Of a stretch of 64,000 bases of DNA, positions 36,908-48,168 are shown piece by piece (the stretch's first letter is position 1; the number at the start of each line of letters is the position of its first letter). The translations under genes were made by a program, and so were the position numbers. Location: positions 2,138,642 to 2,202,641 of the forward strand of contig JAANYP010004771.1 in the NCBI GenBank assembly GCA_020465985.1, written 5' to 3'. This stretch comes from Centrapalus pauciflorus (Eukaryota; Streptophyta; Magnoliopsida; Asterales; Asteraceae). Below the pieces are notes generated by a model. That model ran no database searches and was not told the DNA's origin. It worked only from the letters and a program-made list of their open reading frames with translations.

Positions 36908-37213
36908 GGGTTTATTATGAAAAAACCTAAAATGTTTTCATATTTTTTACGTTTTGGTCTTTCCATGTTATTTTTTTTCCATGAAAAACCTTAAGTTATA
37001 ATTTTCTTTATGGTTTAGTGAAATTTGGACATTAGAACCCGGTTTTTTAGTTTTTTAAAACCCAGTTCACAAATTATAACCGGGATCTAATGTCCAAATT
37101 TCACTAAACCAAAAAGAAAAGAATAACTTAATGTTTTTTATGGAAAAAAATAACATGAAGAGACGAAAACGCAAAAAACGTAAAAACATGTTGGTTTTTT
37201 TCATAATAAACCC
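36908..37213. mobile_element. 306-bp MULE-type foldback with perfect 9-bp duplication
   Basis: The ends are GGGTTTATTATGAAAAAA and its complement, flanked by TTTAACAAT at 36899-36907 and again at 37214-37222. The arms pair almost to the centre, with 'tggacattagaaccc' facing 'gggatctaatgtcca'. It is non-coding. A 9-bp duplication is the Mutator signature. Confidence 0.9.
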
Positions 37214-38469
37214 TTTAACAATTAACAATAATGTTCTTGATTTTAAACTTCATTTCTAAATTAGGTTTCTACTTTATTATACGAGTAAATTACACAAATG
37301 GTTTATGTGGTTTATAAAAAGTTATGAATTTAAATGTTTTGCATATGATCTACAACTTTAACCCTATAAATATGAGTCAAGTCTAGAATTTTTGATCATC
37401 CATCACAGACACAAATAAAAAATTTGGCTCTATGGGACCGAATCTCTCTCTTTCATCCATGTTTTTTAATCAAAGAAAAAACTTTCGGTTTTTGTTCATT
37501 TGATCGATTATCCGGCAATTGTTTGATCGTGTCGTCATCGGTAACACCAAAAACATCACATTTGAATTTTTTTTGTTCATATTGTTGGAATAAATGAACA
37601 TTATTATTCTATTAATTATGTCTTATTCCTGGATTTTTATGTACAATCTTGCTTTTTTTGGTTTATTTTTTATTATGTTGTGTTGAATTTTTACTTGAAA
37701 ATTACTAGAATACTAGTATGTTTAAATAACCTTAACAATGACAATATATATTGTATTCATTGCATGACAATATGACATAACTAAATATTTTTTTTCCTTA
37801 TAAAAAATTTATTCATTATCTCTCTCATTACCGCATATTGCATTTGTTCTCTCTCTAACAAAATTCAAACACAATATTAATCATGAACTTATTTGAACGT
37901 GTTGTGAATTTTATAAATTTAGTTTTTTTTAATGATAATATATTAAAGATAAATAGAATTTTAATTTGATGTGTCGTTTTATTGATAAAAAATTTAAATT
38001 TTGTTGTTGTTATCAGTAAAAAGATAAAAACGTTGTTGTTATTATTGATAAGGGATAAAAATTATTGCTATTAATGGATGTTAACCTACTATATCATAAT
38101 TCCAAGTTAAAAATGACTATAATCGATACAAAAAATATAAAAGTTGTTATTAGTGATAGAAATTGAATGATGTAGCTATACACGATAAATGTACAAAAAA
38201 ATTGTTGATATTTTTTACATATATAACCCTATGTGTGTGTATAAATATTTATGTTTGTGTCTAATACATGACTTTTATTGATAAACGCATATGACAGGTA
38301 AACATGTAAAGTATTATTTAATCAGAAAAAACACCTAATATTTGATGTGTCAGGCCTTGAATAACACGTGATAAATATGATTATTGTTTATTAGGTTCAG
38401 GTTTCTAGAAATAATATTTTTTTTTCACAGGATACCGAGGTACCATTCAAGATGAATGTTTTTTTTTAA

Positions 38470-38712
38470 AAAAATTACATAAAAATATGTAAAATAACAT
38501 TATAAGTTAATACAAATTGATATCATAACTTTTTATCAAGTAAAATTACAAAACAATTATGTGAATAAATGATAAAAATTCATTCATTCACGGTCTGTCT
38601 CATTCATTCACAAGATTTTTTTTTTGTAATTTTACTTGATAAAAACTCATGATACTAGTTTATGTTAACTTATAACGTTATTTTGTACATTTTTATATCA
38701 AATTTTTTTAAT
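38470..38712. repeat. AT-rich foldback
   Basis: 'aactttttatcaagtaaaat' pairs with 'attttacttgataaaaact', and the outer 'cataaaaatatgtaaaataa' pairs with a diverged partner. The loop contains a repeated 'tcattcattcac'. No target duplication was found. Confidence 0.6.
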
Positions 38713-39815
38713 ATAATCTAAATTATGAAAATATATAATAGAATCTAAATTTAATCAAATCAATTTTCAATTTCAAACTATTTCATTGAAACAACATAAA
38801 TTCCAAAACGACATTACAATCACAAGTCATCCACAATATTCCAGCATACCAATGGGCTTCCCATTAAAAAAAAAAGCGTTTAATTGAAATTTTTGGTGAT
38901 TGAGTTTAATAAAAAAATAAATTAAAATATTACACAAAATAATACGACAATGTAATTTTTTTAACATTAAATTCAATTCATTTATAATAATATTTCACCA
39001 AATTTACGTCTTTAAAATTTTTATGAATGTTATATCCAAGTTAATAATTATTCACATGATTTTTTTTACCATTCATAAGATTTATTATTACCATTCACAA
39101 GCTTGATAAAAGTGTATGGTAACCAAAGCACACGAAGTAGGTTTGATGTTTACTGCAAGCCATGTCATTTAAATCAACTAGGACTTTGTCATTAGTTCAT
39201 TACATCATCCTTAGTTTTTAATAATACAACAACAACAAAGCAAATGGAATCGATAATTGACTTTTCGTACAAAGTGATAATTCTATATAAATAATAGACA
39301 AGGTTGGTGGTAAACTAAAGAAGAAAACACAAAATCAAAAGCAATTTTGGCTTTCAACCGTCTAAATTTACCAATGACAACATCACAGATACAAATATAC
39401 TAGAAGTGACATGGATTCGTATTTAAAAAATGATTATCATGATCTTATAACAACGTATAACAATACAACCTAGTGAGATGAAGTTTTCAGACGTTTTAAT
39501 TTCGAAGTAATAATCAATAAATGATCAATTAAGTAATTGTCGTTGATGGAGCCGGTTTTAAGGGTTGAAAACTATTAGATATTGTTGTTATATTCTTGTT
39601 TTATGCAAGGGCCATGTCGTTGACGCTTGACGGCGTATCGGTTGAAATTCACCACCATTTACATATATGCTTGCACGTTTTGGGTTTTTATATTTTAAAA
39701 TGAATTTTAATCACTAAATTAATCATAGTTGCATGGGTGAGTACTTAGTAAACTCCTATATAATATTATTAAAACGATAGTTATCTCTAAATCTGGTGTA
39801 ATTAATTATCGTTTT

Positions 39816-40498
39816 CAGGGACGAGCATTTGGACCAAAAAAATCGGCCCGAATAATCAAAAATTCTAAAACTAGCTCGGACCAAACCGTTATAAAATGAA
39901 ATTGGTCCGATTTCGGTTTCTTTAAATTTACTATTTTTGGTTTTCGGTTTTCGGTTTTTAACCTGGTCCAAACCGGAATTTAGATTTTATGTTATCAATT
40001 TTAAGGTTTATGTTATATATTTATTTTATGTAGTCCATAAATGAACAACAGTTTAATATTATTTCAGAATCATATAAAAAGTCCATGTAATAGCTATTGA
40101 GCTCTTTCGTAGAAATATAATCATGTAAAACTCTTTTTAACGGCGTAAATATTCTTTTTGTTAATAATGCTGTAGAGATAAAATATAGGCAAATTAATAT
40201 AAGTAAGGTATATTTGATATTTTATTTTGTTCAAAAAAAATATGATAAACTTGATAATTTCACAAAAAGAAAGAGTTGAGGAAAAAAGATACACAAAACA
40301 ATAAAACATCTATAAAACTTGTACCGGTTCTAGCTAATAGGTCCAAGAACTGAAAAACGGATCAAAGTCGGACCGGACCAAACACGTATTACAAACATTG
40401 TGCCGGTTTTCAGTTTTCTTATTTCACTAATTACGGTTTTTGTTTTTTTCGGTCTGGATCAATTTGGGCTGGTTTGGTCCAAATGCCCGTCCCTCCCT
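39816..40498. mobile_element. foldback with hAT-like ends and GGTCCGA-type arms
   Basis: The left end CAGGGACGAGCATTTGGACC and the right end, inverted, AGGGACGGGCATTTGGACC match with one or two changes. Arms contain 'cggtttc', 'ggtccgatttcggtt' and complements. The flanks 'ttatcgttt' and 'taatcgatt' might be a worn duplication. The middle is unrelated AT-rich DNA. Superfamily is likely hAT but uncertain. Confidence 0.6.
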
Positions 40499-40541
40499 AA
40501 TCGATTCCATGCATACCTAAATAGCTAATGTAAAAAGGTAA

Positions 40542-41095
40542 GGGTTAAAGCCATAGAATAGTTGTGTACTTTTTAAAATGTATCGATATGGTACGTGTAC
40601 TATTTTAATTATTTATATTATACATGTACTTTCTGAATTGTACAAATTTGATACGCGTACTACATTTTTTCATACCAATATGATACCTTTGGTAACCGGT
40701 TACCGGCCATACTTGTTAAGAGTGAAATTTCTCTTTTTATTAATGTTCAAATTTCCATAATTGAAGCATCAAATACACTCTTTCGTATTTGTGATAACCT
40801 GGTAGGAGAAATCACACAGCACTGCCAACTTCAAACACCTACAGACCTCTGTATAAATCTTCAATGACAATCTCCACTGTCCAGATCGAAGAACTATGTG
40901 TTGCGAAGCTTCTTCTCAAATTTCACGCAGATCCAACGGTGAACAAGTTCGTTTCGACGATTCTCCCACAACTGCGCAAAGCTACAAGAAATAATCGGTC
41001 ATAAAAAAAGTAAATGTATCATATTAACAATATAAAAGTACACGTACTATATCGATACACCTTAAAAGTATACTGCTATTGTACGTCTTTAGCCC
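40542..41095. mobile_element. 554-bp MULE with perfect 9-bp duplication and possible cargo
   Basis: The ends GGGTTAAAGCCATAGAATAG and, inverted, GGGCTAAAGACGTACAATAG are flanked by AAAAGGTAA at 40533-40541 and 41096-41104. Arms share 'tgtatcgatat' and 'gtacgtgtact'. The middle (about 40760-41000) has higher GC. It contains a 46-codon open frame, 40864-41004, starting MTISTVQIEELCVAKLLLKF. This could be a captured exon; I do not recognise the parent. Confidence 0.88.
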
Positions 41096-43703
41096 AAAAG
41101 GTAATATTGTTAAACGCCTTATTTTTATTCATATACTTGTTTATTTATCTGCGTGGTTCGTGGATATTTTAATAAAAATTATTTATATAAATAAATGTAT
41201 ATTAACTGTAATTTAAAGAATAAAAATATTAATTATTTTAGAAATTATAATAAACGTATCATTATTTGTCATAATTATCATTATTTTAGTTTTATAAATA
41301 GCTATTTCTTTGATACACATTAAGATTTTAATTTATACATAACATATTTTTATATATATTACTACAAGAAAAAAAAAGATTTATTGTCAGACATTTAATA
41401 TTTTTATATAGCATGTATATATTTTTAAGGTATTTTAATAAACTTATAAACATGTAAAATAATTTTTAAATAGATATATACATATATAAATATGACCGAT
41501 ATAATATTTGGATTAAAGATCGGATTTAAATAAAATTAAATTCTAAATAAATATATAGATAAGATGATCCAAATATGATTCGATCCATTTTAGATTTAAG
41601 ATATTTGGTTTTGATTAAAATTTTTATTTTTGAAATTTAAAACTTAAGAAGTTGTATTTATATTTTATGTTTTAAAAAAATTAAAATATAAATTGTATTT
41701 TTTATTTATTTATGATGAAACGTAGAAACGACACAGAAGCATTTGATGTTTTCCTTTATTATATAAGACTAGTTTATTCACCTACGGTCCATATATTACT
41801 TGAATATTTTTAATAAAATCATTTACCCAAAATTTATATAGAGTAAAATTTAAACATACAAATATTGATCATTCATAACTATTTTCTAACTTTATAATAT
41901 ATATGAATATATTCTTTTAAACTTTTTATTTATAAATTTATATATAATAATTGATATAAATTGAAATTTTATTTTGTATATCATATAGTATTTATATATT
42001 TTATTACAATAAATAAAATATTATGAAATATGTATTTACTAATTACCTTTTATTTTTGACATCACAAGGAATGAGTAGAGTTATTTATTTATTAGTATTT
42101 ATAGATAGATTTAGATATAGATTAGCAAATTTTATCATTTTATGACCAACACTCGATCGTAACTTAATTGAGAAAGATAAGCACGCACCTACCAGGACAA
42201 AACTCGTAACAATCAAAGTTACGATGGATAAATCGTAAATACAAAAGTTTGTGATACTTGAAAAACCACCAAAAAAATGTTTTTGAATCAACGTAACGAT
42301 TAATTCACAATCCATTAGTTTGACTTTAGAAAACAATAATACTTATTTTGCTTTCACGTAACATATACTTGTTGTTAATAAATGATATGATGGCATATTA
42401 TGGTTATTTCATAATTCATAATAATGTGTGACAATTCATTACATTTGTATTATGATGTTGCATTCAGCAAGAATCACTTTGACTTTGGTTATAATTTATA
42501 GAAAGTAAATTATAGAAATTTCTAACTTATCAGCCTACCACACATGACAAAAAAGCAATCCAAAAACTAGTTGCATATTTCTACACATTTGTATACATAA
42601 AACAATTTTTTTTTTTGAAAGCCAACAATTTTATAAAAATAAAACCAAGCATAGAATACACTACTAATACTACTAATGTGCAAGATGCACACGAACAACA
42701 ATAGACAACAATACATTAGACAACCTAAACTTTAAAATACATCCTATTAAATAAGACGTTATAATCCAGTTGAAATGAACTTCTCCGTTGAAACAGTTTG
42801 ACTGCAGAGCCAACTTTAAACGGACCAGAAGCGGGGAACGAAATACATGCTACCTCATAATCAACCAAAAACATGCGGCCCTTGTAGAAACATGGCGAGC
42901 TATATAACAATGGGGAAAGCAAGTCCTCCTGTGGTAGACATCCTTACGTGGCATAAGCATGTAGCTGATTTAGAACACCTTGTAATTCATTGGAACAACT
43001 TTACTTGAATTTCTATCACTGTTAGTCGAGGATCAAAACTCTTGAAACTGAAAGTTTTGTTGCCTGTAAAAGACGTTTATTCTAATTCTTTGAAGTATTT
43101 GAATCACACATAATGAAGCACGAAACAATACAAAGTGATACAAAAATAGACTTCCAAGTGATGATCATAGTAGGGTTAATCGCCCACCTATTGACAATGT
43201 TTTTTGAAACACACTACAACATAATATATATGTATTTCATAATAATTAATAATATAATACTTGATGGAATATGGGTTAATTTAAAATTTCCATTAAACTT
43301 AAACTTATTATCACGATTTCGATCACTTTACTACCCATTTTATCGAGCAAAGGGTACTAAATCACGAGAACAAAGTACTTAGGGTTAAATGTATCTATAC
43401 TTCAATTATATGTTTGTGATTGGAAATATTTTATCTTTAATTGGGAAGATGCTATACACTCCAAATCAATTTACGAATGTGAAGAGATAGAATTTTTGCT
43501 ACTGTCACAACGTCTGAAAAAGATAAACGACTAAACGGAAAACAACGTGGTTGTTTAATGAGTTGTTAAATTGATACATAATACCAATATATAGAATATA
43601 CAATGTTTGCCATGAAAGTGCAACACAACGATACCATTTACCATGTTGCGTTTACCACCATAAGCTTACCATCCAAAGGGTTAGAAAAGTTTGTAAAGAT
43701 TAT

Positions 43704-43748
43704 TGCGCGCGCGCACACACACACATATATGTGTGTGTGTGTGTGCAC
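43704..43748. repeat. alternating purine-pyrimidine palindrome (GC, CA, TA, TG runs)
   Basis: A GCGC run passes into CACACA, then ATATAT, then TGTGTG. The core is a perfect palindrome able to form a cruciform or Z-DNA. A similar composite occurs at 63934-64000. Confidence 0.85.
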
Positions 43749-43880
43749 ATTAAATCCTAGATAATAAAATGAGTTAATATTGAAAAAAACTCATTCAAAT
43801 TTTCTTATTATCTCAAGTAAGTCCCTAAACTTTTGTTCCAATTGTTTAAGTTCTTAAACTATCTTTGTTTTATTCAAAAA

Positions 43881-45522
43881 GAGTTAATTACAAAAATGAT
43901 CCCTGTGGTTTGTCCTAAAATTTGGATTTGGTCCCTAAACTTTCAATTTTGCATAAACGGTCATTATTTTCATAGTTTGTTTGCAATTTTGGTCCCTCAA
44001 CCTATTAACTTTTTTAATATGACCAAATTACCCTTATTTTGATGCAAACTATAGGGACCATTTCTACAATTAATTTTTTTAACTCATTTTAATCTTAATT
44101 AAATAATTTATTTTATAGTGCTAATTAACTTTATTGAATTATAAAAAAGAAAAGAATTTTATTATTTATGTTGGTTCGTAAATGATTTAAATATTTTTAG
44201 TCTTAACTAAAGTGTAAACCTCTCAAAAATTATAATAAAAAAATCATTTATGTTAAGAAATTGTTTTTTAAAGGTTTCATAAATAAGAAAATTTTCCTCT
44301 ATAATTATTCATATTGGTTCACATTTATAATAAAATTTATTTGTGTTGATCAAACCACAAAGACCATTTATGTAATTGACTCTGCTTTATTTTTAGTGTT
44401 AATTAACTTTAATAAATTATAAAAAAAATATTTATGAGCCAACAGTTTAATTAAAGTTTAAATTATTAAAGTGCTTAAATAAATAAAAATTTAACGTTTA
44501 ATTTGACCAAGTTAAAAAAAAACTTCCAAATGGTCTAAGACAACTCAAATTCTTTTATTTAACGTATCAATTATTTTATCGTTTTAATTTTTAATTACAC
44601 CAAAAACGATTTAAAAATTTAGGTCCATATAACATCTTTGAGATTCACGATTAACAACTTTAATCGTCAAACTTTGGTTTGTCAGACCTTTACATCTTTA
44701 TAAAGTTTGATGATAAAAGTTGTTAATCAGGAATCTCAAAGATGTTATATGAACCTAAAATTTTAAGTCGGTTTTGGTGTAATTAAAAATAATAACAATA
44801 AAAATAATTGATACGTTAGATAAAAGAATTTCATTGTCTTAGACCATTTGAAAGTTTTTTTAAGTCGGTCAAATTAAACGTTAAATTTTTATTTATTGAA
44901 GTTCTTTAATATTTTTAACTTTAATTAAACTGTTAGCTCATAAATAATTTCTTTTAATAATTTCTTAAAGTTAATTAACACTAAAAATAAAGTAGAGTCA
45001 ATTACATAAATGGTCTTTGTGGTTTGATCAACATAAATATCTTTTATTATAAATGTATGAACCAGTATCAATAATTATAAAGAAAAAAAATTCTTATTTA
45101 TGAAACCTTTAAAAAATAATTTCTAAACATAAATGATATTTTTGATTATAAATTTTGATTGGTTTACACTTTGATTATAGTAAATTAAAATCAATTAAGA
45201 CTAAAAATATCTAAATCATTTATGAACCAACATAAATAATTAAATAATTATTTTCTATTTTTTATACCTTATTAAAGTTAAGTAACACTAAAAAATATTT
45301 TATTTAATTAAGATTAAAAAGAGTTAAAAGTAATTATAGAAATGGTCCCTATAGTTTGCATCAAAATAAGGGTAATTTGGTCATATTAGAAAAGTTAATA
45401 GGTCGAGGGACCAAAATTGCAAACAAACTATAAAAATAAGGACCGTTTTTGCAAAATTGAAAGTTCAGGGACCAAATCCAAATTCTAGGACAAACCACAG
45501 GGACCATTTTTGTAATTAACTC
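43881..45522. mobile_element. 1,642-bp full-length hairpin MULE with perfect 9-bp duplication
   Basis: ATTCAAAAA occurs directly before (43872-43880) and directly after (45523-45531). The ends are GAGTTAATTACAAAAATG and its inverted partner CATTTTTGTAATTAACTC. The two halves complement one another along nearly their whole length, meeting near 44690. Paired markers include 'tttggtcatatt', 'taatttgaccaag', 'gacgatt' regions and 'aacatctttgag' with 'ctcaaagatgtt'. No protein coding. If transcribed it would form a hairpin of about 800 bp. Confidence 0.92.
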
Positions 45523-45953
45523 ATTCAAAAATATATATTTTTAACCGATTATCAGATTTATCAGTAAAATACAACTGATAAAAAAGTTGTTTAAAGACTT
45601 AATTGCTATAATATGAAAAGATGATAAGTTTTTTCAACATTAATCAAGTGAAAATTTTAAAGTTATCTGTTTGATAAACCGATCAAACATGTCAAATATA
45701 TATACTTTTGATTAATACAAAATAGTCTAGGAACTTAAACAATAACAAAAAAAGTGTAGGAACTTAATCACAAAAATAAAAAAATTAGATAGGTTTTTTC
45801 GATATTAACCTTAATAAATTAAACTAGGACTTGGTTGTGAAAAGAGTGAAAGATGAAGGTAAAATACAAGCAAGAGTAAAACTGCAGGGGCTCGCTTTGA
45901 CCAAGAACAGTTGTATATCCCGTTTTCGTTTTGAACTTGCTCCCCCCTTTCTA

Positions 45954-45961
45954 AAACCCTA
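45954..45961 (+). promoter_or_regulatory. telo-box (AAACCCTA) in the SmB leader/promoter
   Basis: AAACCCTA lies 58 bases before the SmB start, within a pyrimidine-rich stretch typical of plant transcription starts. Telo-boxes are known to mark promoters of ribosomal, translation and cell-cycle-linked genes in plants. Its role here is inferred from position. Confidence 0.6.
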
Positions 45962-46018
45962 GCTCGGCTCTCGTCGCTTCACGAAACCTGCAATACACTA
46001 ACATTCTGATCGGCGACA

Positions 46019-46852
46019 ATGTCGATGTCGAAGAGTTCGAAGATGCTGCAGTACATAAATTACCGTATGCGGATCACAATCCAAGACGGCCGTCAACTGG
46101 TCGGCAAGTTCATGGCCTTCGACCGCCACATGAACCTCGTAATCGGTGACTGCGAAGAGTTCCGTAAGCTTCCCCCTGCGAAAGGTGCCAAGAAGAACGA
46201 AGAACGTGAAGACCGGCGGACTCTTGGTCTCGTTCTTTTGAGAGGCGAAGAGGTGATTTCCATGACTGTTGAAGGCCCTCCACCACCTGATGAGAACCGA
46301 GCGAAAGCCGTTGGAGCGGCTGCGTTGGCTGGCCCTGGTCTTGGTCGTGCTGCTGGACGTGGAATTCCGACTGCGCCACTAATTCAAGCTCAACCGGGTT
46401 TAGCCGGACCAGTTCGGGGAGTTGGTGGGCCGGCTCCAGGCATGATGCAGCCGCAGATTTCCCGACCCCCTGTTCCAAATATGTCTGCTCCGCCGATGAA
46501 CTATCCACAGGCTCCTGTGATTCGACCTGGACAGATGCCGTATCCTGGACAGGGCCCTCCGCCTCAGATGCCACGTGGACCACCTCCACAGATGCCCCCT
46601 CAGTTTGCTCAACGGCCTCCTGCTCAGTATCAGGTCCCTCCGCCCGGGCAATACGGGCAGAGACCTATGGCTCCTCCTCCACAGATGATGAGGGGTCCGC
46701 CACCACCAGGGGGAGCTCCGCGCCCTGGTATGCCTGGTCCTCCACCTGCTCGGCCTGGGATGCCTCCTCCTGGTGGGCAGATTCCGGTTTTTGGACCTCC
46801 CCGCCCTGGTATGCCGCCTCCACCAAACTCTCAGCAACAGCAGCAGCAATGA
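46019..46852 (+). CDS. SmB: small nuclear ribonucleoprotein-associated protein B (SmB/B'), complete
   Basis: A single-exon 277-residue ORF. Residues 1-85 form the Sm fold: Sm1 motif with MLQYINYRMRITIQDGRQLV, GKFMAFDRHMNLVIGDCEEF, then Sm2 with RTLGLVLLRGEEVISMTVEG. SmB is one of seven Sm proteins forming the ring around U1, U2, U4 and U5 snRNA in the nucleus. The C-terminus is the usual Pro/Gly/Met-rich tail (PPPQMPRGPP, GPPPPGGAPRPGMPGP) and ends in poly-Gln. The start ATG lies in a good context (gacaATGTCG) and reproduces the conserved MSMSKSSKMLQ N-terminus. Long open frames on the opposite strand are side effects of the proline-rich codons. A likely 3' UTR intron follows three bases after the stop. 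Confidence 0.97.
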   Translation: MSMSKSSKMLQYINYRMRITIQDGRQLVGKFMAFDRHMNLVIGDCEEFRKLPPAKGAKKNEEREDRRTLGLVLLRGEEVISMTVEGPPPPDENRAKAVGAAALAGPGLGRAAGRGIPTAPLIQAQPGLAGPVRGVGGPAPGMMQPQISRPPVPNMSAPPMNYPQAPVIRPGQMPYPGQGPPPQMPRGPPPQMPPQFAQRPPAQYQVPPPGQYGQRPMAPPPQMMRGPPPPGGAPRPGMPGPPPARPGMPPPGGQIPVFGPPRPGMPPPPNSQQQQQQ

Positions 46853-46855
46853 TTG

Positions 46856-46982
46856 GTACGTCATACGTGTGCATTCAGTTAAAGCAAATATGCATGCTGG
46901 TTAATTTAGGAGGTTCTATTGTTCAAAACCATGTATCAACAACCCTTTTCTTTTGATGATTTATGATGCTAATCTTTTGTAG
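46856..46982 (+). other. probable 3' UTR intron of SmB
   Basis: TTG/GTACGT opens and TTTTGTAG/GA closes a 127-bp AT-rich segment that begins three bases after the stop codon. Being so close to the stop, it should not trigger nonsense-mediated decay. The intron is inferred from the splice signals only. Confidence 0.55.
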
Positions 46983-47179
46983 GACGACTCTTGTTCTGGG
47001 TGTCAATGTGTCATGTTGTAGTTATGGAAGGAGTAAATACCACATAGCCAAGAGGCTGTTAGAAACTTAGAATATATTTTCACGGAATCAGGATACTTAT
47101 CTTACATAGACTGGATACTTTCATCCGTGTATACTGTGCATGTTATGTTATATCTAATGGAATAAGCTTAGGTATGACT

Positions 47180-47670
47180 GTTTAGGAGCTTTAAGAAATG
47201 AATATTAACCTTAACTTGATAGCTGATCGTCAATCTTACCATAACACACATGTCTGGTTTGTTTGACTGACAAAAACTCAAACAGCAATGCTTAATTGAA
47301 CTTGAACCTGAACACTTAATCCCATCCAACCTTAACAAGTGGAATTCAACTTATTTGCTTATCCGTTAAATGGTAAGGGGGTGTTCGGATTTGCTTAACT
47401 GTGCCTGTGTTTTGGAGGGGAGGTGTTTGCCTGACTGTTTAGGAGCTTTAGGAAATGAATGTTATCCTTAACATGCTAGGTAATCATCAATAATTAAAAA
47501 ACACGTATCTGATTGTTTGACAAAAAGTAATGCTAAATTAAACTTGAACCTGAATAATTAAGTCCCCTCCAACTTTAACAAATGGTACCCAACTTATCTA
47601 TATATAATTCAAATGTAAGTGGGTGTTTGGATGTGCTTAACTGTGCCTGTGTTTTGGATAGGAGGCATTT
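47180..47670. repeat. tandem duplication of a 250-bp unit
   Basis: Both units begin 'actgtttaggagcttta' and run through 'aaacttgaacctgaa' (first unit 'gaacttgaacctgaa') to 'gtgtttggatttgc' or its variant 'gtgtttggatgtgc' and 'ttaactgtgcctgtgttttg'. The first is at about 47180-47428 and the second at about 47435-47670. The second continues into a Tourist-like inverted end whose partner is near 47835-47866. Confidence 0.75.
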
Positions 47671-48069
47671 GCGTTTTGTGTTGGATGGAAATGCATCAAA
47701 AAGCATCCCCAAGGGTGTCTTTTTATTTTCTGCGTAGTGGCAGAAAAGACAAAAACCAAAACGCAATCTAACAGTTCTTGGAAAACAAACAGCTTGCTTA
47801 TTTACGTTTTGCTAACTCAATCAGCAGATAAAGCGACCTCAAAACGCAAAAACAAACACTCCTAAGTGCTTTGTGCCTTAAGGTTGGTCAAGAGTAACCC
47901 AATTTATATACTATCCAGTATATGGTAATACCTAGTTACTCATTGCCCACAAAAAAAGGAAAAAAAATCCTGTATCATAAATTATTCAACGTAGTAGTTT
48001 TTGGGCTCGCTTAATCAAATCAAATTATTTAATCTTCTCTCGTTCTCTTCCTCTTCTCAAAGAACATTC

Positions 48070-48168
48070 ATGGGAGACAAAACCCATCACCATCAACCCA
48101 CCCTGGTTTGTATTGTTTTTGCTTTCATGGGGGTGGCTTTGTTCTATTTGACATTTGCAAATCTGTGA
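48070..48168 (+). CDS. hypothetical 32-residue membrane peptide
   Basis: An ATG in a good context follows a strongly pyrimidine-rich leader (about 48030-48060, runs of 'tctc' and 'ttcctcttctc'). It opens a 33-codon frame encoding MGDKTHHH at the start and then one hydrophobic stretch, TLVCIVFAFMGVALFYLTFA, ending NL. That is a single predicted membrane helix with a histidine-rich N-terminus. I do not recognise a family. It could be a genuine small protein gene, an upstream ORF of an unseen spliced transcript, or chance. No second coding exon is convincing downstream. Confidence 0.35.
   Translation: MGDKTHHHQPTLVCIVFAFMGVALFYLTFANL

Larger units (their letters stand above)
33581..45900. other. 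12-kb intergenic region filled with small DNA transposons
   Basis: No intact gene is supported between the kinase leader and SmB. Identified pieces are listed separately: a local duplication with a Tourist-like insertion, a CACTA-type element, MULE foldbacks, a hAT-like element and the large hairpin. Lone repeat ends occur at about 37283-37395 ('gtaaattacacaaatggtttatgtgg') and 41362-41380 ('actacaagaaaaaaaaa', CACTA-like). A short gene-like frame on the minus strand (42922-42725, with SPCFYKGRMFLVDYEVA) could be a decayed gene fragment, but I cannot place it. Confidence 0.6.

Noticed and set aside
42725..42922. Minus-strand frame with CFYKGRMFLVDYEVA
   Set aside because: Looks somewhat gene-like but is short, isolated and not assignable; not called as a pseudogene.
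46110..46874. Three long open frames on the minus strand opposite SmB
   Set aside because: They arise from the proline/glycine-rich, stop-poor codons of the SmB tail; none resembles a known protein and SmB itself is certain.
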